A stretch of DNA of 64,000 nt, taken from contig JACKLY010000005.1 of NCBI GenBank assembly GCA_024235655.1, forward strand, positions 124,001 to 188,000. Direction: 5' to 3'. The position numbers and the translations under genes are program-made. This DNA comes from Zoogloeaceae bacterium. GTDB taxonomy: Bacteria; Pseudomonadota; Gammaproteobacteria; Burkholderiales; Rhodocyclaceae. Of the stretch, positions 41,553 through 49,398 are shown in pieces; positions within the stretch are counted from its first letter, which is position 1, and every line of letters begins with the position of its first letter. A model generated the notes under the pieces. It searched no databases and had not been told where the DNA came from. It saw only the letters and a list, made by a program, of their open reading frames with translations.

Positions 41553-43349
41553 ATGAAGGGATTCTGGGCGTTTTACGACTGGTTTGAGCGTACCTGCTGG
41601 GGGAGCCTGACGCGCAAGCTTTCCAGCTTTCTGCTGCTCTTCTTCATCGACGTGGCCTACCTTGGCATCTATGTTTACCAGAAGGGGGTAATTGGCGAGG
41701 CCATTGCCAAGTCAGGTGCCAACACTGCGGCCTTGATTGCCGTTGAAACTGCCTTTGACAATGGCTTTTCAATGATGATTGCGCTGACGGTATTTGCGCT
41801 GGTGTGGAACATCGGCCAGATCGTCTATATCCGTTACCTGATTGTCCGCCCGGTCAAGGCGATTACCCGGATTTTTGATGAAATCGGCCGAGGCGAAGGC
41901 GACTTCTCCAAGGATCTCCCCATTTTTTCGCACGATGAACTGCGCGATCTGGCCGACAGCTATAACCGCTTCGCCGACAAGATGCGGCAGATCATCCACG
42001 AGGTGCGCAAGGCGAGTGTATCAATCGCCAGGGAAGCGGTGGTCGTGCGCAAGAACGTTGGTGAAACCTCTGGAAAGGCTGCCAAGCAGGGACAGATCAC
42101 CGAGTCGGTATTCACCGCCAGTAACGAGGCCACCCAGGCTATCCAGGATGTGTCCGGGGCAACCGATATGATTGCCCACTCGACCGACAGCAACCTCGGC
42201 ACTGCTCGTGGCTCACTGGACGAAATGGTGGAGATTGTCAGCAAGGTGCAGACGGTCAGTGAAAAACTGGGCCGCTTCAACGATACCGTCGGCAGCCTGA
42301 GTCAGCGTTCCGACAGCATTCGGCAGGTGGCGGCACTGATCAAGGATATTGCCGACCAGACCAATCTGCTGGCACTCAATGCGGCCATCGAGGCGGCACG
42401 GGCCGGTGAGGCCGGTCGCGGGTTTGCCGTGGTCGCTGACGAGGTGCGCAAGCTGGCGGAGCGTGTCAATGTGGCGACCAAGGAAATCACTGACAACATC
42501 AGCGGCATCATTTCGTTGGTGCGCGAAACCCAGAGCGAGAACGAGGTGATCAACGCCGATATCCAGACGACGCGTTCAGTCGTCGAGCGTTCTTCGGTCC
42601 AGTTCCGGCAAATGGTCAGCGATTTCGAGCGTACCAGCGAACAGTTGACCCAGATTGCCGCTGCGATGGAGGAACTGACAGCGACCAATGCTCAGGTGCA
42701 CGACAATGTGACAGAAATCCATGCGTTGTCGAATGAAGTAGCACAAAACATGACCGGCTCGCAGCAATCGACCGTCGACCTTTCGAAAGCGACCGAGGCG
42801 GTGCAGGAGTTGGTGTCACGCTTCAAGATCGGGCGGGGTGCCTTTGACCACAACGTTGATGCCGGCCATGTTTTCCGCGATTCGATTCAGAACAAGCTTG
42901 AAGAACTGAGTGGGCGCGGGGTCAATGTCTGGGACCAGAATTTCACGCCGATTCCCGGTACCAACCCACAGAAATTCAATGTCAGCTATGTGGGTGATTT
43001 CGAACGTGAGGTGCAACCGATTCTGGAGTCTTCGCTGGGAATGATGAAGGGCGCCGTATATACGATCATCATCGATTCTCGTGGCTATTCGGCTCTGCAT
43101 AACAGCAAATTTTCCAAGCCACTGACCGGCGAATATGAAGCTGATTTTGTCGGCAATCGTACTCGCCGCATCTGGACAGACCCGACCGGGCAGCGGGCCG
43201 CCAAGAACACCGAGCCCATGTTGCTGCAGACTTACGCGCGCGATACCGGTGAAATCCTCTCCGAGATGAATATGCCGATTGTTGTCGGTGGTCGGGTGTG
43301 GGGCAATATCCGGATCGGTATCGACAGCAAGGCTCTGCTCGAGCTCTGA
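41553..43349 (+). CDS. Methyl-accepting chemotaxis protein with C-terminal sensor domain
   Basis: 598 residues from ATG 41553 (MKGFWAFYDW). Helix 1 (about 20-42), a very short external loop (about 30 residues), helix 2 (about 70-95), HAMP, then the signalling hairpin (about 150-400) with the conserved tip DIADQTNLLALNAAIEAARAG... in the middle. A cytoplasmic C-terminal domain of about 170 residues follows, with KPLTGEYEADFVGNRTRRIW and a final GGRVWGNIRIGID, typical of Cache/PAS-like tails of some chemoreceptors. So sensing is probably internal. No methylation-enzyme docking pentapeptide ends the protein. A terminator follows at 43372-43399. Confidence 0.9.
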   Translation: MKGFWAFYDWFERTCWGSLTRKLSSFLLLFFIDVAYLGIYVYQKGVIGEAIAKSGANTAALIAVETAFDNGFSMMIALTVFALVWNIGQIVYIRYLIVRPVKAITRIFDEIGRGEGDFSKDLPIFSHDELRDLADSYNRFADKMRQIIHEVRKASVSIAREAVVVRKNVGETSGKAAKQGQITESVFTASNEATQAIQDVSGATDMIAHSTDSNLGTARGSLDEMVEIVSKVQTVSEKLGRFNDTVGSLSQRSDSIRQVAALIKDIADQTNLLALNAAIEAARAGEAGRGFAVVADEVRKLAERVNVATKEITDNISGIISLVRETQSENEVINADIQTTRSVVERSSVQFRQMVSDFERTSEQLTQIAAAMEELTATNAQVHDNVTEIHALSNEVAQNMTGSQQSTVDLSKATEAVQELVSRFKIGRGAFDHNVDAGHVFRDSIQNKLEELSGRGVNVWDQNFTPIPGTNPQKFNVSYVGDFEREVQPILESSLGMMKGAVYTIIIDSRGYSALHNSKFSKPLTGEYEADFVGNRTRRIWTDPTGQRAAKNTEPMLLQTYARDTGEILSEMNMPIVVGGRVWGNIRIGIDSKALLEL

Positions 43350-43371
43350 GCAAAGTATTGCTGTTGAAAAC

Positions 43372-43399
43372 AAAAAAACCCGGAGCGATCCGGGTTTTT
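43372..43399 (+). terminator. Bidirectional terminator between chemoreceptor and rraA
   Basis: Stem ACCCGGA (43378-43384) with TCCGGGT (43389-43395), loop GCGA, preceded by an A tract and followed by T5. It can end both the chemoreceptor transcript and that of the convergent rraA. Confidence 0.9.
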
Positions 43400-43416
43400 C
43401 ATTAAGGGCTCAGAAA

Positions 43417-43908
43417 TCAGGTCAGCGGCTTTTCAGAAACCAGAACGCCATCTGAATCGACGTAGAGGTATTCACCGGGATGGAAGGTCACGCCACCAAA
43501 GGTGACCGGAAGATCGCGTTCGCCGACATTGCGTTTGATGCTTTTTTGCGGATGTGTATCGAGCGCACGTACGCCGATGTCGATGCCGTTGATGTCGCCC
43601 GAGTCACGAATGCAGCCATAGACGACAACGCCTTCCCAGCCATTCTTCTGTGCGAGGATGGCCAGTTGATCGCCGACCAGTGCGCAGCGTAGTGAGCCGC
43701 CACCATCGACCACCAGCACTTTTCCCCGGCCATCCTCACCGAAGGCAGTACGTACCAGCGAATTGTCCTCGAACAGTTTAAGTGTGACTATCCGGCCGCT
43801 GAAGACTTCGCGGCTGCCGTAGGACTTGAACATCGGGGCAACGACACGAACTGATTTTCCGAGGTCGGATTCAAACTGATCGCACAGATCGGGGGTCTTG
43901 AAACTCAT
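43417..43908 (-). CDS. rraA: RraA-type regulator of RNase E activity / RraA-like aldolase fold
   Basis: 163 residues, normal length. VDGGGSLRCALVGDQLAILAQ and the loop GWEGVVVYGCIRDSGDI are the RraA signature. In E. coli RraA binds RNase E and slows RNA decay. Some family members are instead oxaloacetate decarboxylases/HMG aldolases, so annotation as RNase E inhibitor is family-based. It is a single-gene unit between two terminators. Confidence 0.9.
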   Translation of the reverse strand: MSFKTPDLCDQFESDLGKSVRVVAPMFKSYGSREVFSGRIVTLKLFEDNSLVRTAFGEDGRGKVLVVDGGGSLRCALVGDQLAILAQKNGWEGVVVYGCIRDSGDINGIDIGVRALDTHPQKSIKRNVGERDLPVTFGGVTFHPGEYLYVDSDGVLVSEKPLT

Positions 43909-43931
43909 GGTCTATCCCTTGTTGAAATAAC

Positions 43932-43963
43932 AAAAAAATAGCCATGCAGCATTGCATGGCTAT
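43932..43963 (-). terminator. Rho-independent terminator of clpS-clpA
   Basis: An 11-bp stem (ATAGCCATGCA 43938-43948 with TGCATGGCTAT 43953-43963) and loop GCAT, followed on the minus strand by the complement of an A7 run (43932-43938). It lies 16 bp after the clpA stop. Confidence 0.9.
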
Positions 43964-43978
43964 CGGCAGGCTGGCGGT

Positions 43979-46255
43979 TCAAACGGCTTCGGCTGCTTCC
44001 TCTTCAAAAAGCAGTTTCACTTTTCCTTCCGTTCCGTTCTTCTCATCCTTTACCAGGTCAACGGTGACCTTGCCGCCGCTGGACAGGCGACCAAAAAGCA
44101 GTTCGTCGGCCAGTGCAGAACGAATCGTGTCCTGAATCAAGCGTGCCATCGGGCGGGCGCCCATCAACGGATCAAAGCCCTTGCTGGCAAGGTGCTCCTT
44201 GAGGGCGTCGGTGAATGCCGCTTCAACCTTCTTCTCGTGCAGCTGGATTTCCAGCTCCATCAGGAACTTGTCGACCACGCGCAGAATGATTTCATGGTCC
44301 AGCGGCTTGAAGGAAACGATGGCATCCAGCCGGTTGCGGAACTCCGGCGTGAACAGTCGCTTGATCTCGACCATTTCGTCCCCGGCCTTTTTCTCCGTGG
44401 TGAAGCCCATGGTCGTTTTCTGGATGGCTTCCTGCCCGGCGTTGGTGGTCATGATGATCAGCACGTTGCGGAAATCGGTCTTGCGGCCGTTATTGTCGGT
44501 CAGGGTGCCATGGTCCATCACCTGCAACAGGATATTGAAAATGTCCGGGTGTGCCTTTTCGATCTCGTCGAGCAGCAGAACGCAATAGGGCTTCTTGGTG
44601 ACGGCTTCGGTCAACTGTCCGCCCTGTTCGAACCCGACATAGCCGGGCGGGGCGCCAATCAGCCGCGATACGGCATGGCGCTCCATGTATTCCGACATAT
44701 CGAAACGCAGTAGCTCGATACCCATGCAGTAGGCCAGTTGCTTGGCCACTTCGGTCTTGCCGACACCGGTGGGGCCGGAAAAGAGGAAGGCGCCGATCGG
44801 CTTGCCCTGGGTGCCCAAACCGGAACGTGCCATCTTGATGGCACGCGCCAACGAATCGATGGCCGTATCCTGGCCAAAAACCACGGCACGCAGATCCCGC
44901 TCCAGATTCTTCAGGTGACTGCGGTCATCGGCTGAGACATGGGTGGACGGAATACGCGCAATCTTGGCAACGATGGCTTCAATATCCTGCTTGCTGATGG
45001 TTTTCTTCTGCTTCGATTTTGGCAGGATGCGCTGGGCTGCGCCGGCTTCATCGATGACGTCGATGGCCTTGTCCGGCAAGTGACGGTCGTTGATGAAACG
45101 TACCGATAGCTCGACGGCGGAAGTCAGCGCCGAGGCAGAATACTTGATGCCATGGTGAGCCTCGAAACGTGGTTTCAGGCCTTTCAGGATTTCAATGGTT
45201 TCAGCGACCGAGGGTTCGGCAACGTCAATTTTCTGGAAGCGACGCGACAAGGCGTGATCCTTCTCGAAAATGCCGCGATATTCGGTGTAGGTGGTGGCGC
45301 CGATGCATTTCAATTGCCCGGAAGAAAGGGCTGGCTTGAGCAGGTTGGAGGCGTCGAGTGTTCCGCCGGATGCGGCACCGGCGCCGATCAGCGTATGGAT
45401 TTCGTCGATGAACAGGATGGCCTCCGGGTTGTCGGCCAATTGCTTGAGCACGCTTTTCAGGCGCTGCTCGAAATCACCGCGGTACTTGGTGCCTGCCAGC
45501 AGTGCGCCCATGTCGAGGGCGTACACGTTGGCTTTGGCGAGGATTTCCGGGATATCGCATTCAACGATGCGGCGCGCCAGACCCTCGGCAATTGCGGTCT
45601 TGCCGACACCGGCTTCGCCGACCAGTAGGGGGTTGTTCTTGCGCCGGCGGCACAGGGTCTGGATGACGCGCTCCAGTTCCTTGTCGCGGCCGATCAGCGG
45701 ATCAATCTTGCCGGCAATGGCCATGGCGTTGAGGTTGAGCGTATAGCTCTCCAGTGGTCCGGCATTGGCCTGCTGCTCACCTTCGGTTTCCACGTCGCCA
45801 TCAGCAGCGGCTTTTTGCTGCGGCACCTTGCTGATGCCATGCGAGATGAAATTCACCACGTCCAGACGAGTGACGCCCTGCTTCTGCAGGTAATACACCG
45901 CGTGCGAATCCTTCTCGCCAAAGATCGCTACCAGCACGTTGGCGCCGTTGACTTCTTTCTTCCCCGAGGATTGCACATGCAGAATGGCACGTTGAATGAC
46001 GCGCTGGAAGCCCAGTGTCGGCTGGGTATCGATTTCGTCCTCGCCGGAAACTGTTGGCGTGTGTTCGGCGATGAATTTGTTCAGGTCGCGCCGCAGCACA
46101 TCTATGCTTGCGCCGCAGGCACGCAAGGCCTCGGCTGCGGAGGGGTTGTCCAGCAACGCCAGCAACAGATGCTCGACGGTGATGAACTCGTGCCGCTTCT
46201 GCCGTGCTTCGACAAAAGCCATGTGCAAGCTGACTTCGAGTTCCTGGGCAATCAT
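43979..46255 (-). CDS. clpA: ATP-dependent Clp protease ATPase subunit ClpA
   Basis: 758 residues, standard length. An N-domain (1-145), AAA1 with Walker A GEAGVGKT and AAA2 with GPTGVGKTEVAKQ are present, with Walker B motifs LFIDEIHTLIGAG and LLLDEIEKAHPD, plus the sensor and IGAPPGYVGF segments. ClpA unfolds substrates and feeds them to the ClpP peptidase, and the ClpS adaptor steers N-degron substrates to it. It lies directly downstream of clpS with stop and start adjacent. Confidence 0.98.
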   Translation of the reverse strand: MIAQELEVSLHMAFVEARQKRHEFITVEHLLLALLDNPSAAEALRACGASIDVLRRDLNKFIAEHTPTVSGEDEIDTQPTLGFQRVIQRAILHVQSSGKKEVNGANVLVAIFGEKDSHAVYYLQKQGVTRLDVVNFISHGISKVPQQKAAADGDVETEGEQQANAGPLESYTLNLNAMAIAGKIDPLIGRDKELERVIQTLCRRRKNNPLLVGEAGVGKTAIAEGLARRIVECDIPEILAKANVYALDMGALLAGTKYRGDFEQRLKSVLKQLADNPEAILFIDEIHTLIGAGAASGGTLDASNLLKPALSSGQLKCIGATTYTEYRGIFEKDHALSRRFQKIDVAEPSVAETIEILKGLKPRFEAHHGIKYSASALTSAVELSVRFINDRHLPDKAIDVIDEAGAAQRILPKSKQKKTISKQDIEAIVAKIARIPSTHVSADDRSHLKNLERDLRAVVFGQDTAIDSLARAIKMARSGLGTQGKPIGAFLFSGPTGVGKTEVAKQLAYCMGIELLRFDMSEYMERHAVSRLIGAPPGYVGFEQGGQLTEAVTKKPYCVLLLDEIEKAHPDIFNILLQVMDHGTLTDNNGRKTDFRNVLIIMTTNAGQEAIQKTTMGFTTEKKAGDEMVEIKRLFTPEFRNRLDAIVSFKPLDHEIILRVVDKFLMELEIQLHEKKVEAAFTDALKEHLASKGFDPLMGARPMARLIQDTIRSALADELLFGRLSSGGKVTVDLVKDEKNGTEGKVKLLFEEEAAEAV

Positions 46256-46564
46256 TCAGTTCTCCTCCATGACGCAAGCCAGCGGATGCTGGTGATCGCG
46301 GGCAAAAACCGCAACCTGCTCAACCTTGGTGGCGGCAATATCGCGCGGGAAAACACCGCACAGGCCACGCCCTTCGTTATGTACTTTGAGCATGATTCGC
46401 GTCGCTTGTTCTCTGTCCATGCCAAAAAATTTTTGCAACACCGTGATCACGAAATCCATTGGTGTGAAATCATCATTGAGCAGTAGTACCTTGTAGAGCG
46501 GTGGCAGGCTGGCCTTTGCTCGCTGCGCTTCGAGTAGGCTGTCACCTTGATGCTTTGTTCCCAT
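46256..46564 (-). CDS. clpS: ClpS adaptor for N-degron substrates
   Basis: 102 residues. The core PLYKVLLLNDDFTPMDFVI and ATRIMLKVHNEGRGLCGVFPRDIA carry the residues that bind destabilising N-terminal amino acids and the ClpA N-domain. It is the first gene of clpSA and is divergent from cspA across about 250 bp. Confidence 0.97.
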   Translation of the reverse strand: MGTKHQGDSLLEAQRAKASLPPLYKVLLLNDDFTPMDFVITVLQKFFGMDREQATRIMLKVHNEGRGLCGVFPRDIAATKVEQVAVFARDHQHPLACVMEEN

Positions 46565-46656
46565 GGTTTGATTCTAATCAGTCAGACTGAATGTGCAATA
46601 GTGTTGTGATGAAGGAGGCGTTGATTGCAGGTGTTGTGCTGCAGCATCGAAAATGC

Positions 46657-46685
46657 TTGACGCATTGAAATGAGTCAAGTAAAAA
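46657..46685 (+). promoter_or_regulatory. cspA promoter and long leader
   Basis: TTGACG (46657-46662), 17-bp spacer, TAAAAA (46680-46685). The predicted start near 46692 gives a 5' untranslated leader of about 125 bases before the cspA ATG at 46818, as is usual for cold-shock mRNAs that fold as thermosensors. Confidence 0.45.
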
Positions 46686-46817
46686 AGCCTTAGTTTGGTT
46701 TCAAGTGCTTGAAGTCGTGCGTCTTCTCTTGAAGGTTGCTGGGCAAGCCGATGTTGAATTCAAACACATAGTCGGGTTAGCCCCGGTTTCTGTCTTTTTT
46801 TTCAAGGAAGTCGCAAT

Positions 46818-47021
46818 ATGGCAACTGGTACAGTCAAGTGGTTCAACGACGCCAAGGGTTTTGGTTTTATTACACCTGATGACGGCAGTGAAGATCTGTT
46901 CGCTCACTTTTCCGCGATTACGATGTCCGGCTTCAAGAGCCTCAAAGAAGGCGAGAAGGTCAGCTTTGACGTGACCCAAGGCCCGAAGGGCAAGCAAGCT
47001 TCGAATATTCAGAAGGCCTGA
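46818..47021 (+). CDS. cspA: Cold-shock protein (CspA family)
   Basis: 67 residues, one cold-shock domain. RNP1 KGFGFITP and RNP2 DLFAHFSAI are intact, preceded by MATGTVKWFND. It binds single-stranded nucleic acids and melts mRNA structure. Which paralogue (CspA, C, D, E) cannot be told. A strong terminator follows at 47037-47063. Confidence 0.95.
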   Translation: MATGTVKWFNDAKGFGFITPDDGSEDLFAHFSAITMSGFKSLKEGEKVSFDVTQGPKGKQASNIQKA

Positions 47022-47036
47022 TTTTTCGGCTCTCCG

Positions 47037-47063
47037 GAAAACCCGCCCACGGCGGGTTTTTTT
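47037..47063 (+). terminator. Rho-independent terminator of cspA
   Basis: Stem ACCCGCC (47041-47047) with GGCGGGT (47051-47057), loop CAC, followed by T7 (47057-47063). It also stands just past the convergent moaC stop. Confidence 0.93.
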
Positions 47064-47086
47064 ATGCCTGTCATTGGTTGGGCTGC

Positions 47087-47581
47087 TCAGACTGCTGCTC
47101 GCCAGTGCCCCGACTTGCCGCCCAGTTTCTCCAGCAGCCGCACCCCTTCGATATGCATGCCGCGATCAACTGCCTTGCACATGTCGTAGATCGTCAGCAG
47201 GCCGGCGCTGGTTGCCGTCAGCGCTTCCATTTCAACACCCGTCTTGCCAGTGCACTCGGCGGTAACGAAGCAGTGTACGGCATGGCGTTCGCTATCCAGT
47301 TCGAACTCTGCCGCAACGCGGGTCAGCGCAATGGGGTGGCATAGTGGAATCAGATCGGCGGTGCGTTTTGCTGCCTGAATCGCGGCAATGCGGGCAATGC
47401 CGATAACGTCGCCCTTCTTTGCGCTGCCGCTGGCAATCAGGGTAAAAGTGGCGGGCTGCATGAAGATGCTGCCGGTGGCGCGGGCGACCCGATGGCTGTC
47501 GTTTTTGGCTGCAACGTCAACCATATGCGCCTGGCCTTCATTATCGAAATGGGTCAGCGGGTTGATTGAAATATCGGACAT
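47087..47581 (-). CDS. moaC: Cyclic pyranopterin monophosphate synthase
   Basis: 164 residues from ATG 47581 (MSDISINPL). A TTG five codons upstream is less likely. MoaC turns 3',8-cyclo-GTP into cyclic pyranopterin monophosphate, the first committed steps of molybdenum cofactor synthesis together with MoaA. Motifs LIPLCHPIALTRV and the later GVEMEALTATSAGLLTIYDM are diagnostic. moaA is not in this window. It is divergent from bepA, starts 37 bp apart. Confidence 0.96.
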   Translation of the reverse strand: MSDISINPLTHFDNEGQAHMVDVAAKNDSHRVARATGSIFMQPATFTLIASGSAKKGDVIGIARIAAIQAAKRTADLIPLCHPIALTRVAAEFELDSERHAVHCFVTAECTGKTGVEMEALTATSAGLLTIYDMCKAVDRGMHIEGVRLLEKLGGKSGHWRAAV

Positions 47582-47618
47582 GGTTTGGCGGGTCAAAAGG
47601 GTGGGATATCATAGCACC

Positions 47619-49091
47619 ATGAAGATGAATCACTTGCCCGCCGGGCGCTTGGCCCGGAAAACCCTGTGCTTTTTCCTCTGCACTTCATTGGTGCTGACGC
47701 CCCCTGCCTGGAGTGACAGCCTGCCGGATCTGGGCGAATCTGCACGCGCAGATCTTTCGCCCCAACTGGAACGGAAAATCGGCGACAGCATCATGAACGA
47801 CATCCGCCTGCATGAGCCGACATATGTCGATGATGCGGAAGTCAGTGGCTACCTTAACCGGCTGGGCCAGCGCCTGGTGGCGGCGAGTACCGAACCCAGC
47901 CGCGACTTTCATTTCTTTGCCATTCGCGACGGACAGGTCAACGCATTTGCCATGTTTGGCGGATATATCGGGATTAACACCGGTACGATTCTGGTGGCGC
48001 AATCTGAGTCGGAACTGGCCGGTGTGGTTGCCCACGAGATTTCCCATGTAACGCAAAGTCATCTGGCGCGCCAGATTTCGGCGCAAAAGCAGCAGTCGGT
48101 CCTCGGCATGATCGCCATGGCCGTTGCCTTGCTTGCGGCGCGCTCGAATTCGCAGGCAGCCGGTGGCGTCATGGCTGGCAGCGAAGCAGCGATGATCCAG
48201 TCACAATTGGCCTTTTCCCGTGATTTCGAGCGTGAGGCCGATCGAATTGGATACGACATTCTTGAAAAGGCCGGTTTTGATCCGCGCGGCATGTCGGAGT
48301 TTTTTGAGCGCCTGCAGCGTTCGACCCGGGTCTATGAGAACAATGCGCCGGTTTACATGCGTTCGCACCCGATTACCGTCGAGCGTATCAGCGACATGCA
48401 GAACCGCCAGGCGCGAGCACCGTACAAGCAGTTCCGCGATGGTCTCGATTTTCAGTTGATACGCGCCAAGCTGCGTGCCCAGCTGGGCACGCCCAAGGAA
48501 GCCGTGAATAATTTCGAGACGCTGCTGCGTGAGCGCAAGTACTCCTCGGAAGCAGCGATCCGCTATGGCCTTGCCTATGCATTATGGCGGGCAAAAAAGT
48601 ATGCGCAGGCCGATCAGGAGCTGGAGATGGTCAGGCGGCAGAAATCCGGCTCGCCCATTGCCGAAAACCTGGCTGCGGAGATCAAGGCGGCTTCCGGCGA
48701 TCTGGCGTCCGCGGTAAAGATCTACCGTGAGGCCTTGCTGCGGTTTCCGACATCCCGCGCATTGGCCTACGGATATGCGGATGCGCTGTTCTCTCAGCGC
48801 AGCTACGATCTTCTGCAAACCTTTCTTGAGGAGCAGTTGCAGCTCTATACGACTGATCCCAAACTGTACGGTGTGCAGGCAAAAACCTACGCCATGCAGG
48901 GGAAGAAACTGCAGCAGCATCGTGCCCTGGCCGAGATGTATGTGCTGCAGGGGCGTCTGGTGCCGGCCATCGAGCAGTTACAGTTCGCCCAGCGTGCGGG
49001 CGATGGCAATTTCTATGAAATGTCGGTGGTTGATGCACGCTTGCGCGAGCTGAAAAAGCAGCAGATGGAAGAGGCGAAGCAGAAGAAATAG
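47619..49091 (+). CDS. bepA: BepA-like M48 metalloprotease/chaperone with TPR tail
   Basis: 490 residues from ATG 47619 (MKMNHLPAGRLARK). A signal peptide ends near Ser32 (WSDSLPDLG). The zinc motif HEISH is at 139-143 with the third-ligand region around DFEREADRIGYDI. The C-terminal third (about 330-480) has tetratricopeptide repeats. BepA assists outer-membrane protein assembly, including LptD, and degrades misassembled ones. Its start is close to moaC's; TusA follows 42 bp after the stop. Confidence 0.92.
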   Translation: MKMNHLPAGRLARKTLCFFLCTSLVLTPPAWSDSLPDLGESARADLSPQLERKIGDSIMNDIRLHEPTYVDDAEVSGYLNRLGQRLVAASTEPSRDFHFFAIRDGQVNAFAMFGGYIGINTGTILVAQSESELAGVVAHEISHVTQSHLARQISAQKQQSVLGMIAMAVALLAARSNSQAAGGVMAGSEAAMIQSQLAFSRDFEREADRIGYDILEKAGFDPRGMSEFFERLQRSTRVYENNAPVYMRSHPITVERISDMQNRQARAPYKQFRDGLDFQLIRAKLRAQLGTPKEAVNNFETLLRERKYSSEAAIRYGLAYALWRAKKYAQADQELEMVRRQKSGSPIAENLAAEIKAASGDLASAVKIYREALLRFPTSRALAYGYADALFSQRSYDLLQTFLEEQLQLYTTDPKLYGVQAKTYAMQGKKLQQHRALAEMYVLQGRLVPAIEQLQFAQRAGDGNFYEMSVVDARLRELKKQQMEEAKQKK

Positions 49092-49133
49092 CGGGTAAAA
49101 TGCGCCCTCTACCCATTTCTTCCGGATTCCACC

Positions 49134-49361
49134 ATGTCGCACGACCGCGAACTCGACGTCAAAGGGCTGAACTGCCCCCTGCCGATCCTGCGCACGAAGA
49201 AGGCGCTTTCGGAAATGCCGTCCGGCCAGATATTGCGTGTGCTGGCGACTGATCCCGGTGCCGTCAAGGATTTTGAGGCCTTTGCCCGCCAGACCGGTAA
49301 TGCACTGATTGCCAGCGGACAGACGGATCACGTTTTCGAATTCCTGCTGCGGCGCAAGTAA
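49134..49361 (+). CDS. tusA: TusA-family sulfur carrier
   Basis: 75 residues. The family motif NCPLPILRTKKAL holds the active Cys (CPxP). TusA carries persulfide sulfur from cysteine desulfurase for tRNA thiolation and molybdenum-cofactor sulfuration. It is a short cytosolic protein between bepA and the pabB-type gene, possibly co-transcribed with bepA. Confidence 0.92.
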   Translation: MSHDRELDVKGLNCPLPILRTKKALSEMPSGQILRVLATDPGAVKDFEAFARQTGNALIASGQTDHVFEFLLRRK

Positions 49362-49398
49362 GCCACGGCTTCCAGCCGCGGTTGATCAATCCCTTCCC

